Below are positions 15,654-23,336 of a stretch of DNA of 33,092 nucleotides, one piece after another. Position numbers and translations under genes: made by a program. Below the pieces are notes generated by a model. The model searched no databases. It saw only the letters and a program-made list of their open reading frames with translations, and was not told where the DNA came from. Within the stretch, counting starts at the first letter, position 1, and the number at the start of each line of letters is the position of its first letter. The DNA comes from Motiliproteus sp963974645. Its GTDB lineage: Bacteria > Pseudomonadota > Gammaproteobacteria > Pseudomonadales > Balneatricaceae. Location: NCBI GenBank assembly GCA_963974645.1, contig CAXBEA010000043.1, forward strand, positions 1-33,092, written 5' to 3'.

Positions 15654-16776
15654 CACTGGTTGAAAGCTCCTTAGCAGGGCTCTGTAGGCGAAACAGTCTA
15701 TCCCAGGCTTGTGAATACAACAGACGTTTGAGCGCTTTTTTTAGCACTGGTTGTTGGCTCTCTGTATAGCGCCCCAGCAACCAGATGGTGATCAGCGTAC
15801 TGCCGAGGATCAGCAGGTAGGTTTGTAAATCTGCGCTTCCTTCAAGAAACAGTGCCTTAAAAAAAAGCAGTAGTGGTTGGTGAAACAGATAGCCAGCAAA
15901 GGTGAACGAGGAAAAGTACCTGATCGGACGCTGAAAGCGTTTTAGCCCGCCTAGCAGGTCAGGGGCAAGAATATTGATGGCAACGAAATGGGTCGCCACT
16001 AGGGTTGCCAGCAGGTAATCCGAAAGCGTATGGCGGCTAAAGGCCAGTAGTTCATGGCGGTCGGCGCCGAGTGCTCCTTTAAGAAGGTCCCACCCCTGCT
16101 GGCTTAGGTCAAAAACGATGAATAACGACAGGGCTAGTATGGAGCAGGTCAGCAACAGCGCAGCAGTCGATTTACTAATCAATCGAATCCATTGAGCCCG
16201 ATATATATAGACGCCTAGCCACCAGATCGGCAACAACATTAGGATCTTCGGACCCAGTATTAATAACGTGATAGCTAGTAGAGCCCAGCGTTTGGGACCC
16301 TCTACATAGGTAACCAGCGCGAACACGACGTAATACCAGACCTCATAATTGAGTGACCAGTAGGGGACATTGCTGAACGACTGGATCGAGATCAGCCAGA
16401 ACTCGTTTAGAAAAAACAGGCTACCAAGGGTCCGAATCCACGCATGATCCCAGGCTTGATAGCCTTCTGGGTAGGCCGCCAGATTAATGCTAAACCCTAG
16501 TTGGTCGACCAGCATCGTCAACAGGATGGCAGGCAAAGCAACGGAATAGATGCGTGCAAGTCTTGAGGCGGCATAATCCTTGAGTTTTTTCTCCTTGGTG
16601 TCGGAGATATAAGCGATCACGTAACCCGAAAGAACGAAGAAGATAACCACCGCTTCATGGCCTAACGTAAACAGAAATCCGCCTGGGTCATAAATATTGG
16701 CCGAGTGGTAGAGCACCACCAATAGCGAAGCAAACAAACGGATGATATCCAGATACAGTGAGAACTCTATTTTCAT
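15637..16776 (-). CDS. Acyltransferase-3 family membrane O-acyltransferase
   Basis: This 379-residue polytopic membrane protein is the second acyltransferase-3 in the window. LDIIRLFASLLVVLYHSANI carries the R and H of the conserved N-terminal motif, and AVVIFFVLSGYVIAYI (around residues 40-55) is the second signature, followed by DYAASRLARIYSVALP. SLNYEVWYYVVF (around 152-163) is the family's E-x-W/Y region. It should transfer an acyl group to sugar on the periplasmic side. The start overlaps the stop of the O-ligase gene by four bases (ATGA), and the gene end overlaps the phosphatase start, so it is embedded in the operon. It is not a close copy of the one at 6588-7730, judged by eye. Confidence 0.9.
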   Translation of the reverse strand: MKIEFSLYLDIIRLFASLLVVLYHSANIYDPGGFLFTLGHEAVVIFFVLSGYVIAYISDTKEKKLKDYAASRLARIYSVALPAILLTMLVDQLGFSINLAAYPEGYQAWDHAWIRTLGSLFFLNEFWLISIQSFSNVPYWSLNYEVWYYVVFALVTYVEGPKRWALLAITLLILGPKILMLLPIWWLGVYIYRAQWIRLISKSTAALLLTCSILALSLFIVFDLSQQGWDLLKGALGADRHELLAFSRHTLSDYLLATLVATHFVAINILAPDLLGGLKRFQRPIRYFSSFTFAGYLFHQPLLLFFKALFLEGSADLQTYLLILGSTLITIWLLGRYTESQQPVLKKALKRLLYSQAWDRLFRLQSPAKELSTSDERHR

Positions 16777-18110
16777 TGAGGGGGGCCTACCTTCATCGGT
16801 TCCTTCCTGCGGGTCAGGGGGTTATCGGGTGGAGCAAAGCGGCCATCAACCTGTGGTGGTGGCGGTTCGCGCTCAAGCTGCGTCCGAATCTGGCTTGAGA
16901 GTAGCATGACAAAGGTAAGCAGATAATAGTATAGGTCCAGGTAGGCCATATTGACGGTTAAGCCATTGAAGGCAAAACCAACGATACTAAATTGTATTGC
17001 TTCTAGCGCACTTTTCTCCCATTTTAGGTCTTGTCGGTGAGACACTCTTTTACCGTACCTATGCGCTACCTGCACCAGTGAAACGCCTATGATCAGGTAC
17101 ATAGCAAGACCGATATAGCCCTGATCACCGAGTACCTGGAAATAATTACTGTGCACATTGCGGTTTGCATCCAGATGCGCCACATATTTATAGTAATAGG
17201 GTTTATACTTATAGGCATCAAAGCCATTCCCAAAAAATGGCCTTTCACCCGCTATGTCAATAGCATACTGCCACTGAATTAGACGCGTTTGTGATGACCT
17301 GTCGGTCGGATTCTGGATTGAATCCATCCGGTCTTTCCAGGAGTCAGGCATCATCAATAAGCTTGCAAACAGGACGATGAGAGTCAAGATGAGGCTGATG
17401 ATTTTTTTATTAGAACGAAAGACCAAATAGGACAACATGCCGAGCAATCCCACCAGCCCTCCGCGCGACTGGGTGCCAAGCAAGCAGAAAAAGAACGAGG
17501 CGGATGTTCCTGAAACAACGTATTTTAACCATTTATCTTGAAATAGCTGTCTGCAGGCTAGAGTAATCGGGATCACCATCAGCATGGCAACCGAAACGCC
17601 ATTATTGTCTCCCCAGGCGGTGCCTGGCGGCCCCCAGACACGATTCCCACCGCCCGTTAGTACGGTGAAGACGCCGCCTTTAAGACCGGTAAAACCTATC
17701 GATAGAATAAACACCGCGATCAGCGCGATGGTCCAGTGCCGGGAATTCATAAACAGCAGAATCATCAACACTAATAACAGTGTCTTGGTGAAGTTGAGCC
17801 AGTCTTCAAATGACTGGTCGGGAACTACCGAGAACAGCGTCGTCAGCGTGGTCCAAAGATAGAACAGGCCCAGCATCCACAAGATGGGATGCGAGCGAAC
17901 TTTCATTATCGACTTGTTATTGATGAAAGCGCTCAGCAGCGTGGCCGCGACGACGAGATCCAGCAATGGAAAAGTGGTTATCCAGCCATAGGATAGTTTG
18001 TGCGGGTTCATCACCGACAACCATAGCCAGCTGAGAATCCCGACCTGCGGTTTTCGTAGCGTTGCCAGGCAGAGTAACGCAATCGCACTAATTAAGAACA
18101 GGTCGCGCAT
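16773..18110 (-). CDS. Exosortase A-associated O-glycosylation ligase / O-antigen ligase (TIGR03097-type)
   Basis: This 445-residue membrane protein closely resembles the exosortase A-associated 'O-glycosylation ligase' family. The N-terminal MRDLFLISAIALLCLATLRK, followed by LSWLWLSVMNPHKLSYGW, is the strongest marker. PFFGNGFDAYKYKPYYYKYV (around residues 300-319) and ANRNVHSNYFQVLGDQG (around 324-340) form the periplasmic catalytic loop of the Wzy_C fold, including the conserved H-S-N-Y-F. In XrtA systems it is proposed to attach or polymerise glycan, possibly on PEP-CTERM proteins. The ATG follows directly after the TAG of the SGNH gene. The C-terminal tail is short, proline-rich and hydrophilic. 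Confidence 0.9.
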   Translation of the reverse strand: MRDLFLISAIALLCLATLRKPQVGILSWLWLSVMNPHKLSYGWITTFPLLDLVVAATLLSAFINNKSIMKVRSHPILWMLGLFYLWTTLTTLFSVVPDQSFEDWLNFTKTLLLVLMILLFMNSRHWTIALIAVFILSIGFTGLKGGVFTVLTGGGNRVWGPPGTAWGDNNGVSVAMLMVIPITLACRQLFQDKWLKYVVSGTSASFFFCLLGTQSRGGLVGLLGMLSYLVFRSNKKIISLILTLIVLFASLLMMPDSWKDRMDSIQNPTDRSSQTRLIQWQYAIDIAGERPFFGNGFDAYKYKPYYYKYVAHLDANRNVHSNYFQVLGDQGYIGLAMYLIIGVSLVQVAHRYGKRVSHRQDLKWEKSALEAIQFSIVGFAFNGLTVNMAYLDLYYYLLTFVMLLSSQIRTQLEREPPPPQVDGRFAPPDNPLTRRKEPMKVGPPQ

Positions 18111-19160
18111 CTAGATATCCTTTGGCTGCGATGGGGTCGAACAGAGACCTGCAGGGTTGGATTGCCGTTTAATAAAGTCATTAAACTGCTCAATAACCAG
18201 ATTGATGTCAGAGTTACGCGATTTTTCGTGACCCTCGGCAATGGTTTTTAGCATCATGTTGGAGATATCTTCGGAGAAGTGTTCGATATCTTTGTAATTT
18301 TTATGTTCACTGATCAGATTAAGATCGGTCACGAAGTCATGGATTGAAACGTTGTTAAAACTTAGGGTTTTTTCGTACAGGGCCTTTCTAAAGGCATTGA
18401 ACCTCATACTAGCGTTACCCTGAACATAGTTAAGGTATGACATCGGCGGGATTACCAGATCAAATTGTACTCCCGGGTTGGCTGCTAAAGCGGGTAGCAG
18501 GTAAGTATCGATGGCGGTGTTGAAATCGGGTATCGGTTTGATCTCATTGCTCGTCTTGATCGAACTGCAGTAATGGTTAACTAAGTGGGCCCCGTCAAAT
18601 TTATTGGCCTGTAGCGCAGCCCAGGAATTTAACGTATCCAGATCCCGATAACCTTTCCCCATCAGGTTCTTAGCAGAAATCCACAGTGTGTCGATTGAAA
18701 ACAGGTAAAAAAAGTGGGTTTTAAAACCTGACCGATAAAGAAAATCTGGAAACTTTCCGCCAGAGATAAGATTTTGATTCTCACCTGAAAAAGATTTGTA
18801 ATTGGCTTCCCAGATGACCCGCTTTAGCGATTTTTCCTCTAATGATCTCTTAACGACCTGGGACTGCTCCCATGCAGATGATCCGCTGATTGCAAGGTTG
18901 ATACTTTTAGAGTTAGTAAATTGATCGAAATAGGATGCTCTGTAGTTTTCAGTGTGCGACGTACCTATGAAAACCGTATCGAAATCATAATTTTTTATTA
19001 AACCGGGTATCTGATAACGCTGGTTTTGAACAAAGAGCGGATCGTTATTTTTCCTATATAACTGAATAGGGTCGATTGTGAAATTGGTGCCCGCTAATAG
19101 CGTTACCCAAAGTAAAGAAAATAGAATGAAATGTGTTAATGCGTTTTTTGTGAACATCAT
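18111..19160 (-). CDS. SGNH-like periplasmic O-acyltransferase partner of MBOAT (AlgJ/DltD-like role)
   Basis: This protein of about 349 residues has one N-terminal membrane helix (around residues 8-26) and a periplasmic SGNH-hydrolase-like domain. FIGTSHTENY (Ser around 68) is block I with the nucleophile. SINLAISGSSAWEQSQVV supplies the block II glycine/serine region. YKDIEHFSED near residue 291 gives the D-x-x-H pair that completes the triad. In alginate, peptidoglycan and teichoic acid acylation, an SGNH protein of this kind completes acyl transfer from the adjacent MBOAT. The gene starts four bases after the MBOAT stop. ATG 19160 (or the next codon) is preferred; GTG 19190 would overlap the MBOAT gene and lacks a ribosome binding site. 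It lacks obvious close similarity to AlgX or AlgJ, so the family assignment rests on motifs and context. Confidence 0.72.
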   Translation of the reverse strand: MMFTKNALTHFILFSLLWVTLLAGTNFTIDPIQLYRKNNDPLFVQNQRYQIPGLIKNYDFDTVFIGTSHTENYRASYFDQFTNSKSINLAISGSSAWEQSQVVKRSLEEKSLKRVIWEANYKSFSGENQNLISGGKFPDFLYRSGFKTHFFYLFSIDTLWISAKNLMGKGYRDLDTLNSWAALQANKFDGAHLVNHYCSSIKTSNEIKPIPDFNTAIDTYLLPALAANPGVQFDLVIPPMSYLNYVQGNASMRFNAFRKALYEKTLSFNNVSIHDFVTDLNLISEHKNYKDIEHFSEDISNMMLKTIAEGHEKSRNSDINLVIEQFNDFIKRQSNPAGLCSTPSQPKDI

Positions 19161-19164
19161 AAGC

Positions 19165-20655
19165 CTAAAACTGAAAGTAGAGAAATTCACTGACTTTATT
19201 CATCGACGCCAACGAAAAAATAAGCAGACCCGATACCGCAGCTGAAAGCCCCAAGTTTAGTTTGGTTAGCGATAATTTGAGTCTGTGGGTCTCCACACGC
19301 TGCTGGATACCATCGATAAACTCTTGAGTGTTGGGGCACATGAAAGTGATCAGGGCACAAATCATAATCATGGCATACGCCATCAACGGCTCAGAAATAA
19401 TGGGTAATGGGGCGCTTGATAAACCATGGTTTAGCAACGAGTCGAGGTTGATACTGGCTGCATAGATGATATATGCACCGGAAAAGGTCTCTGCCCTGAA
19501 CAATACCCAGGCTAGGATAACCGCCAAGAAGGTCAGGGCCACGCTAAGTATGTTGAGTAAGCGGTTATTAGAAGCGTTAAGGTTCAAAGCATTTTTAACG
19601 TAGGCGGTACAATGGTTAATGATAAGGTAGATGCCGTGGAGTGCACCCCAAGCAACAAAGTTCCAACTGGCGCCATGCCAGAGGCCGCCGAGTAACATGG
19701 TCAGGATTAAATTAAGATAGCGCCTGAAGGGGCCTTTGCGGTTTCCGCCAAAGGTGAAGTACAGGTAGTCACGTAAAAAGCGCGATAGCGTCATGTGCCA
19801 GCGGTGCCAAAATTCCTCGATCGATCTGGCTTTGTAGGGTGAGTTAAAGTTTGCAGGCAGATCGATGCCGAACATGCGGCCGATACCGATTGCCATATCG
19901 GAATACGCAGAAAAATCAAAGTAAAGCTGGAAGCTATAGGCCAGAATTGCAATCCATGCCTCTACCATCGTGATGCTATTGCCTTGATCGGCGGCAAAGA
20001 AAATGGGGGTGGCATACAGGGCAATGGTGTCGGCAATGATGACCTTTTTGAACAGTCCGATACAAAATTGTAGCAAGCCCTTCCAGAACATATTGTAGTC
20101 GAAAAAGGCTTTCATCTTGTCCATAAATTGAGGAAGCATCTCTTTATGATGGACGATTGGACCAGCAATGAGTTGAGGAAAAAAAGTTATGAACAGACAG
20201 TAGTGCGAAAAACTATACTCCTTTGCTTCGTTTCTATAACAATCGATTAGGTAGGCAATCTGCTGGAAGGTAAAAAACGAGATGGCCAGGGGAAGTAATA
20301 TGTGTAAATTACTAAATTCTAACCCCGTGAGTGTTTGAACGTTTTCAATAAAGAAATTGGCATATTTGTAATACCCCAATCCCGCGAGATTAAGAACAAT
20401 TCCTGTTGTAACTAATGCTTTGCGTGCACCTAGGGTTTTATACTTAATGAGTCCGTAACCAATGCTGTAGTTGATGCTGATTGACACAATTAATATTGCG
20501 AGGTACTCAACTTTCCAATAAGCGTAATAAATAATTGAAGCTACAACGAGCACAATGAGTGATGCTTCTCTGCCTAGGGCTCGTCTTGAAAGGTAGTAGG
20601 TGAGAAGTGTTACGGGTAAAAACAAAAAAACAAAAATATAAGAGTTGAATAACAT
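19165..20655 (-). CDS. MBOAT family membrane-bound O-acyltransferase (AlgI/DltB-like)
   Basis: This 496-residue polytopic membrane protein is of the AlgI type. SIEEFWHRWHMTLSRFLRDY (around residues 278-297) and LGGLWHGASWNFVAWGALHG (around 322-341, catalytic His 327) are the family signatures. It moves an acyl group from a cytoplasmic donor across the membrane to a periplasmic acceptor system. The protein ends precisely in SEFLYFQF; a C-terminal aromatic motif with Tyr is found in many bacterial MBOATs and resembles the DltX tail where Tyr carries an acyl intermediate. The start ATG is two bases after the stop of a 39-residue membrane ORF, and the SGNH gene follows after four bases, so the three genes form a tight cassette. 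The acyl group is not known; acetyl is the default for AlgI relatives. Confidence 0.92.
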   Translation of the reverse strand: MLFNSYIFVFLFLPVTLLTYYLSRRALGREASLIVLVVASIIYYAYWKVEYLAILIVSISINYSIGYGLIKYKTLGARKALVTTGIVLNLAGLGYYKYANFFIENVQTLTGLEFSNLHILLPLAISFFTFQQIAYLIDCYRNEAKEYSFSHYCLFITFFPQLIAGPIVHHKEMLPQFMDKMKAFFDYNMFWKGLLQFCIGLFKKVIIADTIALYATPIFFAADQGNSITMVEAWIAILAYSFQLYFDFSAYSDMAIGIGRMFGIDLPANFNSPYKARSIEEFWHRWHMTLSRFLRDYLYFTFGGNRKGPFRRYLNLILTMLLGGLWHGASWNFVAWGALHGIYLIINHCTAYVKNALNLNASNNRLLNILSVALTFLAVILAWVLFRAETFSGAYIIYAASINLDSLLNHGLSSAPLPIISEPLMAYAMIMICALITFMCPNTQEFIDGIQQRVETHRLKLSLTKLNLGLSAAVSGLLIFSLASMNKVSEFLYFQF

Positions 20656-20657
20656 CG

Positions 20658-20777
20658 TTATTTATCTTCGGCTTTAGTTTTCGACGGGTTCGCTATCCTA
20701 TCATCCACTTGCCACGCCCAATAGATCACAGCGAAAATCAAACTGTTAAAGAGTAAAAACAAGATATTGTTGATCAT
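20658..20777 (-). CDS. 39-residue single-pass membrane protein next to MBOAT
   Basis: This small ORF runs from ATG at 20777-20775 to TAA at 20660-20658. It begins MINNILFLLFNSLIFAVIYW, a single membrane helix, followed by a charged tail (AWQVDDR, then KTKAEDK). A GGTGA sequence lies four bases before the ATG. The stop is two bases before the MBOAT ATG, which strongly suggests coupled translation, and the helix-plus-charged-tail pattern is not what random sequence gives. It is too short for ordinary gene callers. By position it recalls DltX, the small membrane protein of dlt operons, but its C-terminus lacks the aromatic DltX-like motif; here that motif is on the MBOAT itself. It could instead stabilise the MBOAT/SGNH complex. 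I know of no named family. Confidence 0.6.
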   Translation of the reverse strand: MINNILFLLFNSLIFAVIYWAWQVDDRIANPSKTKAEDK

Positions 20778-20792
20778 TTTTTCACCGTCACT

Positions 20793-20798
20793 ATTATA
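20793..20798 (-). promoter_or_regulatory. Possible -10 box (TATAAT) before the small membrane ORF
   Basis: On the minus strand the 76-base gap after the PaaK-like gene contains a perfect TATAAT at 20798-20793. There is no good -35 hexamer 16-18 bases upstream, and transcription would begin only about ten bases before the start codon. The gap is the largest inside the long operon, so an internal promoter is possible, but chance occurrence in AT-rich sequence is equally likely. Confidence 0.22.
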
Positions 20799-20853
20799 AC
20801 TGCCTTTGTATAATTTTTATTATTGATATAGGGTGAAGAATATCAGCTAACAT

Positions 20854-22215
20854 TCAAACGGGGCTCGATGTTATGTTGCTTTTAACATAACGATATTTTC
20901 CAGACTTCTCAGGTAAGATTTTATCTACCTCTTTTACGTGAACGGTTACCGACAGCCCCAGGCGCTGTTTAATCCCATCGATGACGGTCTGGCTAACAGA
21001 ATCACTCAAGGGGGGCTCTTTTACGGCGACCTCAACGCAGGTTTGCTCTAGGGATTCTTGCGTAATTTTAAAGGCTTTAATGCCTGGTATTTCGCGTAGT
21101 ACATAGATTAACGCAAGCCCGTGCATGATCGTGCCATCCTGGGCGATGACAAAGTCGGTAGAGCGTCCTTCTATCTTCTCGAGTACCGGTAAGCCACGAC
21201 CGCAGGAGCAGGTTGCGGTACTCATCGTCGCAATATCACCGGTCCGGTAGCGGATAAACGGGAATGCACTGGTTGCCATATGAGTGACTACGATTTCACC
21301 CGATTCTCCGGCTGGTAGCGGTTTACCTTCAGGATCAACGATTTCGACAATAATATCTTCAGCGCTGATATGCATACTGCCCGCTGGGCATTGATGCGCA
21401 ATAAAGCCAGCATCGCGCCCGCCATAGCCATTGGCGACTGGGCAGCCAAAAACACGCTCGATACGCTCGCGTTGATGATCGTATAGTTTCTCTGAGGTGA
21501 CAAAAGCCACTTTGATGCCGAGGTTGTCGAGCTGAATCTTTTGCTCCTCGGCGTGTTGCGCCAGCAGGTCGTAGACCGATGGATAGCCAAATAGCATCTT
21601 TGGGCGGCGGGATTGAATGGTGCGAATAAACGCTAGGATGTGATCTGGACTCAAATCAAAAGCAGGCAGCAGCTGCGAGCGCATTAGGCGGTCTCTGATC
21701 AACTTGATTCGATCCTGGCCATTTAGCTCGATTGGCGATCCCCAGGCGACGATCTCAGGGTCACCAATGTCGACTCCCCACCAGCGGGTAGCGCGCCATT
21801 TTGCTGCAACATCGTGACTAATGCGTTCATTATTTAGGAAAAAAATTAGTGGCGAACCGCTTGAACCACCGGTGTTGAATTGCGAAAGTCCTTGGCCGTT
21901 ATCGGCTTTAAGGCGCTCTTCGTTATCTTGAATCAGTGTCTTGGTCAGTAGGGGGAGTTTGGCGAGTTTTTCGATACCGTCCACCTCAGCGAGGCGTAGG
22001 CCATGTTCGTCGAATAACTGACGATAGTATGGAACATGATCGTAGACGCTGAGTAAAAACGTTTTGAGCTTGTTCGCTTGAAGCTTCTGCAACTGTTCAG
22101 ATGTTAGCCACTGGCTCTGCTCGAGTGTCTGTAGCTGGGCAACCGAGGTGTGTCCCTTGAGTCGTTCCTGTAACGGAAACAGTATCTTGCTAACCAACCT
22201 AGTGTAAAGACTCAT
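20854..22215 (-). CDS. PaaK/CapK-like adenylate-forming enzyme
   Basis: This 453-residue protein belongs to the phenylacetate-CoA ligase-like branch of adenylate-forming enzymes, which activate a carboxylate with ATP. FNTGGSSGSPLIFF (around residues 113-126) is the phosphate-binding P-loop. NGYGGRDAGFIAHQCP (around 263-278) is the adenine-binding region. RYRTGDIA (around 323) and the cysteine-containing CSCGRGLPVLEKIEGRSTDF are typical PaaK signatures. No membrane segment is seen. Relatives called CapK occur in many capsule and LPS loci without a known substrate. Its ATG overlaps the stop of the upstream glycosyltransferase by four bases. Downstream come the small membrane protein, the MBOAT and the SGNH protein, so it may supply the activated acyl group they transfer; no acyl carrier protein is present nearby. 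Confidence 0.87.
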   Translation of the reverse strand: MSLYTRLVSKILFPLQERLKGHTSVAQLQTLEQSQWLTSEQLQKLQANKLKTFLLSVYDHVPYYRQLFDEHGLRLAEVDGIEKLAKLPLLTKTLIQDNEERLKADNGQGLSQFNTGGSSGSPLIFFLNNERISHDVAAKWRATRWWGVDIGDPEIVAWGSPIELNGQDRIKLIRDRLMRSQLLPAFDLSPDHILAFIRTIQSRRPKMLFGYPSVYDLLAQHAEEQKIQLDNLGIKVAFVTSEKLYDHQRERIERVFGCPVANGYGGRDAGFIAHQCPAGSMHISAEDIIVEIVDPEGKPLPAGESGEIVVTHMATSAFPFIRYRTGDIATMSTATCSCGRGLPVLEKIEGRSTDFVIAQDGTIMHGLALIYVLREIPGIKAFKITQESLEQTCVEVAVKEPPLSDSVSQTVIDGIKQRLGLSVTVHVKEVDKILPEKSGKYRYVKSNITSSPV

Positions 22216-23336
22216 GCGCTGTCATCCTGTGCTTGTTGGTAGACTTGAAGCAGGTCCGTTTTTACCTGTTGCCATTGAAAACGGCGGCTGAACTCAATCC
22301 CGTTTTCTCTATATCGGTGCCGTAGTTCAGGGTCTGCCAGAAGTTGCAGCGTAGCTTTAGCGATAGCCTCAGGCGACTCTAGGTCGACCAGCAACGCTGT
22401 TTCATCGTGCTTGACCAGTTTGGGGATACCCCCGGCACGGGTCGATACGACCGGCAGGCCGCTACCGAGCGCTTCGATGATCGAGTTGGGCGAATTGTCG
22501 ATACGACTTGGGTTGATCATCAGATCTGCTTGGCGGTATAAACTGGCAATTTGTTGTCGGCCGAGGCGGCCACAGAATTCTATTTGTTGGATTATTCCTA
22601 GGCTTTCAGCAAGCGACTCAAGCGCTTGTTGCTCGGGTCCTGATCCGGCGATCACGAGTCGAGCGTTCGGATGAATAGTTAAAATTTCTGGCATCGCACG
22701 GATGGCTAAGTCGATACCGTAGATTGTCTCTAAGTTACGGGTAATAATTAGCAGAGGACCTGGGGTTTGATTCTGCTCGATATCCCGGCGATTAGCGGGC
22801 TGCTGTTCGGGCGGATAGAAAAGTTCCTGGTCCAGCGTATTGGGAATAATCCGGGTACTTACCTGACGTTGACTGAACACTTCTGCGAGAAACAGTGAAG
22901 GGACGGTGCAGGCGCTGGCTCGTTTCAACGTCGGAGCTACCCAGCGCCAAGAGGTTGCAAAGAAGCTTTCAGCGTGGCCGCCTCGATAGTTCAAAACGAT
23001 CGGCGTACCGACCCAGTGCGCGATCCAGACTGCGGGAGCTGCGAATAGGTGCCATGACCAGCCAGAGTTGGCCAACAGGTGGGCAACATCGGCCTGTTTA
23101 AGCGCCTGGAGGAGCCTGTATAAATAAGGAATAAGCCGGAACAGGGCGCGAATGCCGCGAATTTCCCCCACCCAGACCGGGCTGTAGGGTGCATTAGTAG
23201 CCACCAATGTGACCTGTGACTGTTCCAGCCTGAGTAGCCGACAAAGCTCTGCGGTTTGGTTAGCCATACCACCCGCTGGGGGAGGCACCGGGCCTATGAC
23301 GCAGACCTTGAGATCTTTAAATGGCTTCTGCGACAT
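22212..23336 (-). CDS. Glycosyltransferase family 4 (GT-B)
   Basis: This 374-residue GT-B glycosyltransferase has VCVIGPVPPPAGGMANQT at the N-terminus (glycine-rich acceptor loop). The C-terminal GT4 signature includes LLIITRNLETIYGIDLAIRA, RLVIAGSGPEQQAL, IEFCGRLG and NSIIEALGSGLPVVSTRAGG. The last of these contains the E-x7-E-related nucleotide-sugar-binding loop. It should add one sugar to the lipid-linked repeat on the cytoplasmic side. The start overlaps the end of the Daro_2409-type gene by 20 bases, and its stop overlaps the PaaK-like start, placing it firmly in the operon. Donor and acceptor are not readable from sequence. Confidence 0.9.
   Translation of the reverse strand: MSQKPFKDLKVCVIGPVPPPAGGMANQTAELCRLLRLEQSQVTLVATNAPYSPVWVGEIRGIRALFRLIPYLYRLLQALKQADVAHLLANSGWSWHLFAAPAVWIAHWVGTPIVLNYRGGHAESFFATSWRWVAPTLKRASACTVPSLFLAEVFSQRQVSTRIIPNTLDQELFYPPEQQPANRRDIEQNQTPGPLLIITRNLETIYGIDLAIRAMPEILTIHPNARLVIAGSGPEQQALESLAESLGIIQQIEFCGRLGRQQIASLYRQADLMINPSRIDNSPNSIIEALGSGLPVVSTRAGGIPKLVKHDETALLVDLESPEAIAKATLQLLADPELRHRYRENGIEFSRRFQWQQVKTDLLQVYQQAQDDSA

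Noticed and set aside
20658..20777. Calling the 39-residue ORF a true DltX homolog
   Set aside because: Only position, size and single membrane helix agree; the C-terminus is charged (KTKAEDK) and lacks the aromatic motif that defines DltX.
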